A stretch of DNA of 64,000 nucleotides from Aeromonas sp. RU39B (GTDB lineage: Bacteria; Pseudomonadota; Gammaproteobacteria; Enterobacterales; Aeromonadaceae), in contig NZ_FTMJ01000013.1 in NCBI RefSeq assembly GCF_900156095.1, positions 1 to 64,000 on the forward strand. The letters run 5' to 3'. The position numbers and the translations under genes were made by a program. Under the pieces are notes generated by a model. That model was not told the DNA's origin. It ran no database searches and saw only the letters and a program-made list of their open reading frames with translations. Positions 14,524 to 23,709 of this stretch are shown in pieces (position 1 is the stretch's first letter; each line of letters opens with the position of its first letter).

Positions 14524-15507
14524 ATGGATCACCTGGACGACCAAGCCGCCGCAGATGCCAACCAAGTCGCCGCCCAAGGCCGCGATGAGGATGTGTTCGC
14601 ACAAGCATCCGCAGCCGCCGACGCGCGTTTGCGTGGTGAGCCCGCAACCAGCGAGCCGCAAGACAACGACGAGCAGCACGACGAGCAACATCACGCCGAC
14701 AACGATGGCGGCAGTGAACAGCATCAACAGGAGGCCGCCTCTGCTGCAGAGCAGCACGCCGCGTCCGGTGATGATGACCTGTTCCGTGATGCTACTCCCG
14801 AGCAGCGCGCCTATTTGCAATCGCTGATCGCCGACCGGGAGCGCGAAGCTCAGGCTGCCCGCTCTGCCAATGGTCGGTACGCCGCAGCACAGCGGCAGCT
14901 TGCCGAGAAGGAACGTCAGGTCAACGAGCAGATCAAGAGCATCCAGCATGCAGACAAGCAAGGTGATGGGCAGGAAGCCAATCGCCAACTTGATGCACTG
15001 GAAAGCCGCATTGCTGCTATGCGCGAGGACTATCCCGAGATAGCCGAGCACATGCAGGGCGTTGCTACTGCTCTGCGCGAAGAGCTGCGCGGTGACATCT
15101 CGCAGGTAAAGGAGCCGGTAGCCCAACTGCATGAGCAGGCCATGGCGCGCCAGCATGAGGAGCGAGTTGCCATCGAGACTGACGAGCTGATCCGTCGGCA
15201 CCCCGATGCCAACACGATTGTGACCAGCCCGGCCTTTGCTGCGTGGGTATCTCAACAGCCTCCCTCTGTGCAAAGCATCGCCAACTCTGACAGCGCAACG
15301 GATGCCGATGTGGTGCTGACCCTCTACAAGTCCACCCAGCTCCAAGCTCAAACCCAACGCAACGCACAGCGTCAACGCAAGCTGGCTGACATGGCACCTC
15401 TTGGCGGCAGCCAGGGGCGCGCCACTGTCGATACATCGGATGAGAGCTCGGTATTCACCCGAGCCGCAGCCGACGCCGACAAGCGCCTGACGCAGCGCAA
15501 ATACTGA
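14524..15507 (+). CDS. capsid scaffolding protein candidate
   Basis: 327 residues from ATG 14524 (TTGGAG upstream). Composition is that of a scaffold: acidic, Asp/Glu/Gln/His-rich N-terminus (DNDEQHDEQHHADNDGG), then long charged helices (AAAQRQLAEKERQVNEQIK, ALESRIAAMREDYPEIAEHM), no cysteine-rich or enzymatic motif. It lies between portal and major capsid genes, the standard place for the internal scaffold that guides procapsid assembly and is then lost. Assignment is by composition and position. Confidence 0.75.
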   Translation: MDHLDDQAAADANQVAAQGRDEDVFAQASAAADARLRGEPATSEPQDNDEQHDEQHHADNDGGSEQHQQEAASAAEQHAASGDDDLFRDATPEQRAYLQSLIADREREAQAARSANGRYAAAQRQLAEKERQVNEQIKSIQHADKQGDGQEANRQLDALESRIAAMREDYPEIAEHMQGVATALREELRGDISQVKEPVAQLHEQAMARQHEERVAIETDELIRRHPDANTIVTSPAFAAWVSQQPPSVQSIANSDSATDADVVLTLYKSTQLQAQTQRNAQRQRKLADMAPLGGSQGRATVDTSDESSVFTRAAADADKRLTQRKY

Positions 15508-15522
15508 TTCAGGAGATAAATC

Positions 15523-16524
15523 ATGGCATTGACTGTTTATGGGGATATTTCCCCGCGTGTCGGCATCATCGCCGAAGTGAAGATGCTCGAGCACGCCGAG
15601 CCGATCCTGGTGCTGCAAAAGTTTGGTGACCCCAAGCCGCAGCCCAAGAACAAGGGGCAGGTGATCAAGTTCCGCCGTCCGGTGCCGTTCGCCGCGGCAA
15701 CCACCCCGCTGACCGAAGGCGTCACCCCGTCCAGCCAGAAGATGGCCTATCAGGACGTGTCGGTTAACCTGGCGCAGTACGGTGCGTGGACCGAAATTTC
15801 GGATGTGATCGACGACACCCACGAAGATCCTGTGTTGCAGGATGTGCAAATGCTGCTGGGTGAGCAGGCGGCCGAGACCTTTGAAGTGCTGACTTGGGGT
15901 GTCATCTCCGGTGGCACAAGCGTGATTTACGCCAATGGCGTAGCGCGCAACGCGGTCAACACCCCGGTCTCCCTGGCTAAGCTGCGTCTGGCGTCACGCT
16001 CGCTCAAGAAGCAGCGCGCTAAGAAGATCACCAAAATTCTGGCTCCGTCCGTCAATGTGGCCACCAAGCCGGTGGAAGCAGCGTTCGTTGTTGTCGCGCA
16101 CACCGATTGCGATTCCGACATTCGTGGCTTGGCCGGCTTCAAGTCGGTGGCTGAATACGGCACTCGTCAGCCTCTGTGCCCGGAAGAGATCGGCAGCGTG
16201 GAAGAGTTCCGCTTTGTGCTCTCCCCGGTGCTGTCTGCCTTGCCGGATGCTGGCGGCGCCAAGGGCACCATGGTTTCCACTGGCGGCACCAGTGCCGACG
16301 TGTACCCCATGGTGGTGTTGGCCCAAAACTGCTTTGGCATCGTCCCGCTCAAGGGTAACGGCGGCCCCGGCAGTGTGGTGCCGATGATCCTCAACCCCAA
16401 CACTCCTCGTGGTGGTGACCCGCTGGGTCAACGTGGCTCGGCCTCTTGGAAGAGCTGGTTTGCTGCGGTTCGTCTCAACGAGCTGTGGATGACGCGGATT
16501 GAAGTGGCGGTCACCGCCCTCTAA
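15523..16524 (+). CDS. major capsid protein, N4-gp56 family
   Basis: 333 residues. The pattern GQVIKFRRPVPFAAATTPLTEGVTPS (given as GQVIKFRRPVPF and TTPLTEGVTPS), YGAWTEISDVID, and a C-terminal SASWKSWFAAVRLNELWMTRIE (SASWKSWFAA VRLNELWMTRIE) matches the N4-gp56 family of HK97-fold coat proteins. It forms the icosahedral shell. AGGAG lies upstream of the ATG. Codon use is strongly biased to GC-ending codons, as expected for the most abundant virion protein. Confidence 0.92.
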   Translation: MALTVYGDISPRVGIIAEVKMLEHAEPILVLQKFGDPKPQPKNKGQVIKFRRPVPFAAATTPLTEGVTPSSQKMAYQDVSVNLAQYGAWTEISDVIDDTHEDPVLQDVQMLLGEQAAETFEVLTWGVISGGTSVIYANGVARNAVNTPVSLAKLRLASRSLKKQRAKKITKILAPSVNVATKPVEAAFVVVAHTDCDSDIRGLAGFKSVAEYGTRQPLCPEEIGSVEEFRFVLSPVLSALPDAGGAKGTMVSTGGTSADVYPMVVLAQNCFGIVPLKGNGGPGSVVPMILNPNTPRGGDPLGQRGSASWKSWFAAVRLNELWMTRIEVAVTAL

Positions 16525-16540
16525 TCCACAACGGATAACC

Positions 16541-16569
16541 GGCCCGCCAAGTGCGGGCCATTTCTTTTT
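16541..16569 (+). terminator. terminator after the major capsid gene
   Basis: GGCCCGC-CAAGT-GCGGGCC stem-loop followed by ATTTCTTTTT, 17 nt after the capsid stop and 20 nt before the next start. It may lower expression of distal late genes relative to capsid. Confidence 0.78.
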
Positions 16570-16588
16570 CAAGAGTTGGAGAAACTCC

Positions 16589-17044
16589 ATGGAACTGGTT
16601 GATCTGAACAATGCTACCCCGGCAGACCTGCGTAAGTACCTGCTGGAGAATTTCGGCGTCGAGAAGGCGGCTAACACCAGTCGTGAAAAACTGGTTGCCG
16701 AGATCCTCGAGCAGGAGCAGGCCAACGGTATTTCCCGCGACGCCACCACCGCAGCCAGTGCCGAAGCCATTACTGGCGCCCCGACTGCTGAGCAACGCGA
16801 AATCAATGCTGCTAAGCGCGTCAAGATCCGGGTGTCGCGTGACCCTCAAAGTCGTGGCAATGATGATGTGTATGCCTCCGTCAATGGGGTTGCCTACATC
16901 ATCAAGCGTGAAACCGTGGCGGAAGTGCCGGAGCCTGTGTATCAGGTGCTGATGCAAGCCACAGAGATGCGTTACGAGCAGAACGACGACGGCTCACTGG
17001 TGCCGCGCACTGTGCAGTCTTACCCGGTTAGCCTGGTTGGCTAA
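16589..17044 (+). CDS. phage structural protein, unknown (capsid-adjacent)
   Basis: 151 residues from ATG 16589 (GTTGGAGAAACTCC upstream). Residues 1-45 resemble a LEM/SAP-like or Rho-N-like helical fold (TPADLRKYLLENFGVEKAANT, split TPADLRKYLLEN FGVEKAANT, then REKLVAEILEQEQ). The second half is beta-rich (KRVKIRVSRD, VYASVNGVAYIIKRETVAEVP) and could decorate or stabilise the head. No named family is certain. Confidence 0.65.
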   Translation: MELVDLNNATPADLRKYLLENFGVEKAANTSREKLVAEILEQEQANGISRDATTAASAEAITGAPTAEQREINAAKRVKIRVSRDPQSRGNDDVYASVNGVAYIIKRETVAEVPEPVYQVLMQATEMRYEQNDDGSLVPRTVQSYPVSLVG

Positions 17045-17046
17045 TC

Positions 17047-17448
17047 ATGACCTTCCTTGAGTTGTGTCAGCGATTGCGGGCCGAGTGTCAGGATCTCGGC
17101 AGCGGGCCTGATACGGTAACCGGCCAGAGTGGCAGGATGCTGACCTATGTCACCGCCATTCGCGAGGCGTGGGTCAAGGTGCAACTGTCCCGCACCGATT
17201 GGGAATGGCTGCGCACCGATCCGGCAACCCCCCTGCAAAGCCTTGCGGCTGATGGTGACTCCCCGTTTATCGAAGAGCCCTACCACATGGCCATAGTGTG
17301 GCTGGCGCTGCGTGGCCTGTCGTTAAGCCAAGTCACCACTGAGCTGCGGATCCGCGCAGAAGAAGAGTGGTCCACCTATCACAGTATGCTCGTTCGTCGT
17401 TATGTGCCGGCAACGCTCACCTTTGGTAATGGCGGAGGTGAGTGGTGA
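17047..17448 (+). CDS. head-tail adaptor candidate (gp4-like position)
   Basis: 133 residues, mainly helical: MTFLELCQRLRAECQDLGSG, then RMLTYVTAIREAWVKVQL and YHMAIVWLALRGLSLSQ. Short helical proteins directly after capsid and before the tail hub commonly are the first adaptor ring below the portal (P22 gp4/HK97 gp6-like). The opening LCQRLRAECGISG-like motif is seen in many phages annotated simply as hypothetical. Function inferred from position. Confidence 0.6.
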   Translation: MTFLELCQRLRAECQDLGSGPDTVTGQSGRMLTYVTAIREAWVKVQLSRTDWEWLRTDPATPLQSLAADGDSPFIEEPYHMAIVWLALRGLSLSQVTTELRIRAEEEWSTYHSMLVRRYVPATLTFGNGGGEW

Positions 17449-19748
17449 AACTGCCCAGCATCGAGAGCAAGGTGGTGTTGCTGGGCGGTGGCATCGATAT
17501 GGCCAGCACGCCGCTGGCGCGCAACCCCGGCTTTGCGCTCACTGCGATCAATGTGGAGCCCAGCGTGACCGGTGGTTATCGCCGCACGCTGGGGTTTGAT
17601 CGGTTTGATGGGCGGCCGCGCCCAAGCCAGAGCAAGGGCTATTGGGTGATGCGCACCGATGGTGCCACTGCTCTACCGGCGGCCAGCTTGCAGGCTGTGA
17701 CGTGGAGTGGCGGCGCGGGGGTGCTCCTGCACGTCAGTGGCAACGATGCCTTTATCGGCAGCGACAGTACCCCGACCCTGACAGCGGGAGACCACATCAC
17801 CATTGGTGGTGTGAGCTTCACGCTGATTGCGGCTGTGTCGCGTTCGGCGCGCACCATTGATGACATGCTACTGGCCTCTGCTGCTGCAGCGGATTGGCGG
17901 CGCTCGATGATTGGTGAGGTGCCAGGCATTGGGCCGGTTCGCTGCGTCGTGGCACTGCGCGATAGCGTGTTCGCCATCCGGGATCAGTCGCTGACAGTCG
18001 GTGGCTTGTTCAAGGCGACGGCGGCAGGCTGGCAGGCCATCACAGACTTTGGCTCAAGTTTCACTGTGCAGGATGGTTACGGCATTGATGACGGTGAGAT
18101 AGAGCTTATCCGCCACAGTGACAGCGCCACCATCACTGCCGTGGCTCAGCTGGCGGCGGACGGTGCCACTGGCACGATGTTTATTCCGCAAGGTCAGAGC
18201 GTGGTAGCTGGCAACGTGCTGCGCTCGGCGCCGGCCAGTACCTATGCAGTGACCTTATCTGCTGCGCTGGCTGGCACCAGCACGCTAACGGCAGACACCG
18301 CCACCAACATGCTGGGCGGCGGCACGATTGCGGATGCTGACGCAGCGGGCTGGTACGCCTATATCGGCGGCAGCTTCTTTCCGGTGCTGTCTTACAAAAA
18401 GAAAGACACCACAACCAGCACGGTTCACACCATGACGCTGTGGAACCCGCACGGGCGCACTGTGCCGACCGGCACGGCGCTGACGTTGTATCGCTACAGC
18501 GCGTTTTGTGAGGTAGTCGCAAATCAAGGCGCTACCACGCTTAAAGCTGGCGGACGCTATGACGTGGCGGTACATAATTTCTATGGCGATCCGACTTGGC
18601 GCCGCGCCTATCTGGCCAGTGGCGTTCAGCGCTGTCTGGAGCTGCGCGAAGATGGTCGCCTGATCCCGCTGCTGGCTAACACGGCCAGTCCAGCCAATGA
18701 CACGCCTATCAAGGTAGAGGCGCACGCCGATCACCTGTTCTTGGCCTATCCCGGTGGGCAATACGTCCATTCCGGCGCAGGCAACCCGCACACCTGGAGT
18801 GCGCTGCTTGGGGCTAACTCGTTTGCGGTGGGCGATGAGATCACCGGCATGCGCACCAGCTCTGGCGGCATTTTGATGATCACCGCCAAGAATCGCACCA
18901 TTGCCCTCTACGGCACTGGCAGCAAGGACTGGCAACAGAAGGTTATCAGTGAGTCAGTCGGTGTGTATGACGGAACGCTGCAAAGCCTGTTTGTGCCTAT
19001 CGGCCTATCCGATCGCGGCCTTGTTCGCCTTGACCGGGTGCAGGAGTACGGCGACTTCACCTTGAACCGCCTGGATCCTGCCGACAAGGTACAGTCCATC
19101 ATCGAGCGATTCCGCTGGCACGCCTCCACCCAAGTGGCTGCCGCGAACCAATATCGCCTGTTATCCACATCAGGTCGCAATCTGGCTATCAAGATAAATG
19201 CTGACGACAGCATTGAGGCAACCGAGTTTAGCTATGGCGCCCCGGTAGATCAGATCTGGCGCTACGACGAGCAGGATGAGCGCAATTTTTTCACGCTGTC
19301 CGGCAAGGACGGCTGGGTCTATGAGCTGGATGATGATGCAACCAGCTTTGATGGGCAGCAAATTGTCTGGCTACTGCGGCTGGCGTACAGCCACTTTGGC
19401 GCGCCATCGGTCGTTAAGTCGTGGCGTTCTGTGGCCATCGAGCAAAGCGACAGCGCCAGGCTGAGAGCCAAGATCGCATGGTCGCTCGACTATCGACATG
19501 GACGGCAATTCAAATCCGAATCCACCGAACTGGATCGTGACGGTGGGCAGGATGGCGTCTGGAATTACTCAAACTGGAACCAGTTTTACTGGGCCACCGA
19601 AGCGCAGGATGAATCCAACATCCAGCCACTCAATGGGCACGGCACATCCATATCACTGGCCTTTAGTGGTCGCTCTGCCAGCGAGCCGAATTTCAACCTG
19701 ACCGGCCTAATCATCAGTTATATCCTACGGAGGCTGCAGCGTGGCTAA
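17445..19748 (+). CDS. large tail hub/nozzle-like virion protein
   Basis: 767 residues from GTG 17445 (GGAGG 6 nt upstream; GTG 17442 is an alternative). It opens VKLPSIESKVVLLGGGIDMAS and is beta-rich throughout with WD-like turns (ITGMRTSSGGILMITAKNRTIALYG, split ITGMRTSSGGI LMITAKNRT), a form seen in podovirus nozzle or DNA-stabilisation proteins (P22 gp10-like, tubular protein B). It probably extends the head-tail connector. Its stop overlaps the fibre gene start by 8 nt. Confidence 0.68.
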   Translation: MKLPSIESKVVLLGGGIDMASTPLARNPGFALTAINVEPSVTGGYRRTLGFDRFDGRPRPSQSKGYWVMRTDGATALPAASLQAVTWSGGAGVLLHVSGNDAFIGSDSTPTLTAGDHITIGGVSFTLIAAVSRSARTIDDMLLASAAAADWRRSMIGEVPGIGPVRCVVALRDSVFAIRDQSLTVGGLFKATAAGWQAITDFGSSFTVQDGYGIDDGEIELIRHSDSATITAVAQLAADGATGTMFIPQGQSVVAGNVLRSAPASTYAVTLSAALAGTSTLTADTATNMLGGGTIADADAAGWYAYIGGSFFPVLSYKKKDTTTSTVHTMTLWNPHGRTVPTGTALTLYRYSAFCEVVANQGATTLKAGGRYDVAVHNFYGDPTWRRAYLASGVQRCLELREDGRLIPLLANTASPANDTPIKVEAHADHLFLAYPGGQYVHSGAGNPHTWSALLGANSFAVGDEITGMRTSSGGILMITAKNRTIALYGTGSKDWQQKVISESVGVYDGTLQSLFVPIGLSDRGLVRLDRVQEYGDFTLNRLDPADKVQSIIERFRWHASTQVAAANQYRLLSTSGRNLAIKINADDSIEATEFSYGAPVDQIWRYDEQDERNFFTLSGKDGWVYELDDDATSFDGQQIVWLLRLAYSHFGAPSVVKSWRSVAIEQSDSARLRAKIAWSLDYRHGRQFKSESTELDRDGGQDGVWNYSNWNQFYWATEAQDESNIQPLNGHGTSISLAFSGRSASEPNFNLTGLIISYILRRLQRG

Positions 19749-21174
19749 CGATTATTACAACCGACTATCCGAAATGAACCCCGGTGAGGTGGCGGATGGT
19801 TTGGCAGTGGAGCAGGAGTTTGACGCCATTGCTCGAGGCTTTGCCAAACTGCCGACTCCGCACCGCGATGGTGGTGGATTTGAGGGGCCGACCAAGGTCG
19901 GAGACCCAACACAAAGTGATGAGGCTGTTAATTTAGGTACGCTGGAAAAGCTAAACCTGCCAATGTATCGCAAGAAAATCACAAGCGAAGATTGGAACTC
20001 AATCACCACAGAAGGTGTTTATGATGTTGTAAATGCTAGTGGTAGCAACGCACCAAACGCATATCCTTATGGCGTGTTGGTGGTGTACGTATTTAACGGA
20101 ACGGCCACCCAGCTTTATTACCCAGACAGGGATGGGACGCTAAAGAAAAGAACCTGCACAAATGTGGCTTCTCAGGCATGGTTAAGCTGGGACTCTTCCC
20201 TTTCAATGTCAATGGGAAGCATGGGTTTCGTCAATGCTGTGATTAATGGCGACATGAGGATTGTCCAGCGCGCTTATAAAATGCCAATTAATGTACCCAA
20301 CAACTATTTTGAGTACGGAGTTGATCGTTTTTATCTAGGAAATACAGCGGGAGCCGCTTCTAATGTGGTCATGTCATATAGGCATGCTATGGGCCCCAAT
20401 GCTGAGTTCCCATGGGCTGCGCAAGCATACACGCTTTCGACGGGGGTGTTTTCCGCCAACGGCGTTTGCTACTTTGAACAGCCAATAGAGGGTCTAAATC
20501 TGGCTGGATTTGTCGGGGTTCCGCTCGTCGTCAGCTTCTGGGTTAAAAGCTCTGTTGCAGGCAAGTACAGTGTAGGGCTTGCGGCAAATGATGGAGCGGC
20601 GAATACCTCACAGATCGCCGAGTACACAATTAATGCACCTGATGTGTGGGAAAAGAAAAGCGTCAAGCTGCTTGCTGTTCCCTCTGCTGCTGTGGCTGGA
20701 TATGACACGTCCAGTCACCTGCGACTTCGCTTTGCCTTTGCTGGGCGCAACGACACGACTTCGCCAGGCGCTTGGGCCTCTGGAAATTTCTTTACTGTTA
20801 GCAACCAGGCACACATGGCTGTATCAGCTGGAAATTCATTTTATATTACTGGCGTGCAATTGGTGACAGGGGTAGAAGAGAAGCCGTTTGAGCATCGACC
20901 ATACCAGTTAGAGTTAGCGTTGTGCCGGAGATACTGTTATCGGCACAATGGGCTTGTATGGCTGAGCACCCCGACACAGAACGATCCAGCTATTAAGGCT
21001 AGCATCTTACTTCCCACAGAGATGCGGGTAACACCATCAGTGATAGATATAGTTAAAGGGAACGCCGCGTACCCTGTAACTGTTGAAAACATGTCTGCGC
21101 AAGTAGTTAATTTTAGCGCAACTTCAGCTGGTTATAATAACGTTCAATCATTTCTAGCTAATGCAGAGCTATGA
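19741..21174 (+). CDS. tail fibre / receptor-binding protein
   Basis: 477 residues, GTG start with GGAGG upstream. The first 60 residues (ANDYYNRLSEMNPGEVADGL, VEQEFDAIARGFAKLP) form an N-terminal virion-attachment segment seen in many phage fibres. The rest is beta-rich with a carbohydrate-binding-like module (SFWVKSSVAGKYSVGLAAND, and later SFYITGVQLVTGVEEKPFEHR, split SFYITGVQLVTG VEEKPFEHR). From about 19,930 the DNA is clearly more AT-rich than the genes on either side, as expected for a host-range domain acquired by exchange. Confidence 0.82.
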   Translation: MANDYYNRLSEMNPGEVADGLAVEQEFDAIARGFAKLPTPHRDGGGFEGPTKVGDPTQSDEAVNLGTLEKLNLPMYRKKITSEDWNSITTEGVYDVVNASGSNAPNAYPYGVLVVYVFNGTATQLYYPDRDGTLKKRTCTNVASQAWLSWDSSLSMSMGSMGFVNAVINGDMRIVQRAYKMPINVPNNYFEYGVDRFYLGNTAGAASNVVMSYRHAMGPNAEFPWAAQAYTLSTGVFSANGVCYFEQPIEGLNLAGFVGVPLVVSFWVKSSVAGKYSVGLAANDGAANTSQIAEYTINAPDVWEKKSVKLLAVPSAAVAGYDTSSHLRLRFAFAGRNDTTSPGAWASGNFFTVSNQAHMAVSAGNSFYITGVQLVTGVEEKPFEHRPYQLELALCRRYCYRHNGLVWLSTPTQNDPAIKASILLPTEMRVTPSVIDIVKGNAAYPVTVENMSAQVVNFSATSAGYNNVQSFLANAEL

Positions 21175-21189
21175 CTGGGGGTGGTGATT

Positions 21190-21522
21190 ATGTATGTATT
21201 GGCTAACAAAAGCTCAATATTTCGCAAATCTGATGGAGCGTACATCCCAGTGGATGATGGGAATTGTGACTATATTGAGTTTTTGAAATGGGTGTCAGAA
21301 GGCAATTCTCCAGAAACACCAGAATACACAGCCACAGAATCACGTAATGCTATTGAGCATCTGCGCCTTCGGGCCTACTCCGACCCACTGACCGGCTCTG
21401 ACCGCCACTTTAACGAAGCCATCCGCATGCAGGCCATGGGCGAGAGCGGCTGGGAGGCTGTGCGCCAGCGCGGCATTGCCCGCTTCGAAGAAATCCAGCA
21501 GCAATACCCGTGGCCGGCCTGA
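21190..21522 (+). CDS. tail fibre-associated protein / assembly chaperone candidate
   Basis: 110 residues from ATG 21190 (GGGGGTGG upstream; GTG 21181 possible). The C-terminal half (HLRLRAYSDPLTGSDRHFNEA, split HLRLRAYSDP LTGSDRHFNEA, then RFEEIQQQYPWP) resembles small proteins encoded after phage fibres. The N-terminal half is AT-rich and less conserved-looking, while the C-terminal half returns to GC-rich sequence, placing the edge of the exchanged fibre block near 21,350. Confidence 0.6.
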   Translation: MYVLANKSSIFRKSDGAYIPVDDGNCDYIEFLKWVSEGNSPETPEYTATESRNAIEHLRLRAYSDPLTGSDRHFNEAIRMQAMGESGWEAVRQRGIARFEEIQQQYPWPA

Positions 21523-21560
21523 TTACCCCACCGTAGTTTCCACACCACACAGGACTTCAC

Positions 21561-22190
21561 ATGGCAACGACTGATTTGTCAGGGATGGGTATTACCTCGT
21601 CCCGGCCGGAGACTCAGCCTGAACAGAAACAGGTTGCTCCGAACTTTGACGCCACCAACGTCAACGACCAGCTTAGCTCAACGCTGAACTCCAACTCCCT
21701 GCTGATGCGCGTGGCCAAGTCGCAAGGGCAGGCCACGGCGAACCAGCGCGGTCTGGGCAATTCATCCATCGGTACCGAGGCGGCGCAGCGAGCTATGGTT
21801 GATGCTGCCCTGCCCATCGCGCAGCAGAATGCGCAAAGTGCGTTTACTGCCGGGGAATCACAGAAAGACCGGGAGCATGCACTTGGCGTGCTGGACAAGC
21901 AAGCTGGCATTGATAAGGACAAGACTGCACAAGAGGTGGTTGCCAACACTCACGGCAAATACCTTACCGCCGTGCAGGATGCGATTAACAGCTACAACGA
22001 GCGCTATGCCGCCGTCATGGCAGATAGCAATATCACCGCCGCCAACAAGACCACCCTGGTCAACAACATGAAGAGCGAGCTTAACTCGTCTCTGAATATG
22101 TACAAATCGCTGTACTCCAACATCAGCACCATCCGCCCGGACTGGAGCAGTTTCCCGACCATCACGCTGCCCGGCGTCAGCTTGGGCTAA
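21561..22190 (+). CDS. internal virion protein candidate, 209 residues
   Basis: Ala/Asn/Ser-rich and helical (NVNDQLSSTLNSNSLLMRVAK, split NVNDQLSSTL NSNSLLMRVAK; AAQRAMVDAALPIAQQNAQSA). It starts a block of five proteins of similar low-complexity helical type between the fibre and the giant late gene. In podoviruses this location holds ejection proteins that leave the capsid with the DNA. No specific family is recognised. AGGA lies 8 nt before the ATG. Confidence 0.6.
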   Translation: MATTDLSGMGITSSRPETQPEQKQVAPNFDATNVNDQLSSTLNSNSLLMRVAKSQGQATANQRGLGNSSIGTEAAQRAMVDAALPIAQQNAQSAFTAGESQKDREHALGVLDKQAGIDKDKTAQEVVANTHGKYLTAVQDAINSYNERYAAVMADSNITAANKTTLVNNMKSELNSSLNMYKSLYSNISTIRPDWSSFPTITLPGVSLG

Positions 22191-22199
22191 GGAGCAAGC

Positions 22200-22571
22200 A
22201 TGTTTGACTTCGGAAGTATCGGCAGTTCCATCCTGGACTTTGCCGACAAAGCAGCCAGCACCGTGCTGGGCGGCCTGAGCACAGCCGGCAGTTGGGCGCA
22301 GAGCAACCCCGGCGCGGCGTCGCTTCTTGGCTCGGCACTGGTTGCCGGTGGCAGCTACATGGAGAACCGGGAGACGCTCAAGGAGCAGAAGAAGCAGAAA
22401 CAGGATGAGTGGGACCGGCAGGATACGCTCTATAACGCCCCAATCACCGCCACCCCGGCCGAGTTCAAGGTCAGCACCGGTCTGACCGGTAACAGCGACA
22501 TGATCGGCAACGGGGTCTTGGCGGGTAACGGCCTGCTGGCGACCATGAAGAAAAATCAGGGGGTGGTGTAA
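22200..22571 (+). CDS. small virion protein candidate with Gly/Ala-rich helix
   Basis: 123 residues: MFDFGSIGSSILDFADKAAS, then a Gly/Ala-rich stretch (NPGAASLLGSALVAGGSYM) that may insert in membranes, followed by a charged KEQKKQKQDEWDRQ segment. AAGGAG is upstream. Proteins of this form are common among ejection proteins. Its stop overlaps the next ATG by one base. Confidence 0.6.
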   Translation: MFDFGSIGSSILDFADKAASTVLGGLSTAGSWAQSNPGAASLLGSALVAGGSYMENRETLKEQKKQKQDEWDRQDTLYNAPITATPAEFKVSTGLTGNSDMIGNGVLAGNGLLATMKKNQGVV

Positions 22572-23707
22572 TGGCATTTACCGGTTCGTTTGGCGGTGAC
22601 TACGCCAGAGACTCTGGGGCAAGGGCTAATGCTGAGTCAAAGTCCAATGGCAAGAGTGGTGACGGCAAGTCCAGCTCGAGCAAGTCCAATGCCAGCAAAT
22701 CAACCAGTACCGCAAGCAGCCCCAACAGCACCATGAGCGAAGCAGCTCAGCGCAATGCCTACGGTGCAGGCCGTGCGGCTGCACAGGCGATCGCCAGTGG
22801 CACAGCCAAATCATCTGGCAGCGGCAACCTGACATCCGGCAACAGCAAGCTCACCGACCGGGTTGCGTCCATCAATAAGACCCTGAACAGTTATGGGGTG
22901 AAAACAGCAAGTGTAAACAGCAACCTTGCAAGTGCGCCGTCTTACGCCAGACCAGGCTACGGCGACACGTTGGCTACCCAGCGCAATATCACCGCAGCAA
23001 GCGCTCCAGGCTATAACGCATCAGGGTTCAGCCCTATGGGTGGGGCGTCGAGTTACGGGATGACTGAAGATGGCTTTAACGAAACCATCAACACTGACAA
23101 CCTCAATGGGGTGCTTGGGAACCTGCAGAGAAAAGCGCGGATGGGGACGCTCACGGCGCAAGATCAAGAGAACATCAATGATGCCTCTGCGGCATATCAG
23201 AACCGAACAGCCAGAAACGTTGTCAGTTCACTAGCATCGCCAGTGGCTGGTTATATCGGTGATGGGATTATCAGCGCCACCAAGAAAGATTCCTACTTCA
23301 CAGGTGTGGGTGATCGTCTTGCGTCGGGTGATTACGACAGCAGCCGGCTCGCAGGGCAAGAGGGGCGCTCTCTTGGTAATGAAGGACTGCTTGATTCAGC
23401 ACTCAAGATTGGATCTAGCTTGGTCGGTGCTGCTATCCCAGGAATGAGCGTAGTCGCTGGCCCACTAACCGCATCGCTAACTACTCCGGCGTCAGGTACT
23501 GGCCAGTTGCTCTATGGCATGGCAGAGAGCCCAATTCAGCAGCCAATCAATCAATTGACCGGTACGGGCGGCGGTAATAATAGCGGCTTTACCCCGCCGT
23601 CACGTCTGACTCCCAGCACCAGTGACCTGACTAGCGCCACCCCCGATCTCAGTTTTAACTACGACCCGACCCGCTACGGTGTCACCAGCGGAACCAGAGG
23701 AGCATAA
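22571..23707 (+). CDS. low-complexity virion protein, 378 residues
   Basis: Residues 10-110 are dominated by Ser/Lys/Asn/Gly/Ala (SKSNGKSGDGKSSSSKSNAS), the middle by Gly/Tyr/Asn, with a Gly-rich hydrophobic section around residues 280-320 (GSSLVGAAIPGMSVVAGPL) that could cross a membrane. The form suggests an unfolded, ejectable internal protein. No family is recognised; coupling to neighbours supports a virion role. Confidence 0.6.
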   Translation: MAFTGSFGGDYARDSGARANAESKSNGKSGDGKSSSSKSNASKSTSTASSPNSTMSEAAQRNAYGAGRAAAQAIASGTAKSSGSGNLTSGNSKLTDRVASINKTLNSYGVKTASVNSNLASAPSYARPGYGDTLATQRNITAASAPGYNASGFSPMGGASSYGMTEDGFNETINTDNLNGVLGNLQRKARMGTLTAQDQENINDASAAYQNRTARNVVSSLASPVAGYIGDGIISATKKDSYFTGVGDRLASGDYDSSRLAGQEGRSLGNEGLLDSALKIGSSLVGAAIPGMSVVAGPLTASLTTPASGTGQLLYGMAESPIQQPINQLTGTGGGNNSGFTPPSRLTPSTSDLTSATPDLSFNYDPTRYGVTSGTRGA

Positions 23708-23709
23708 CC

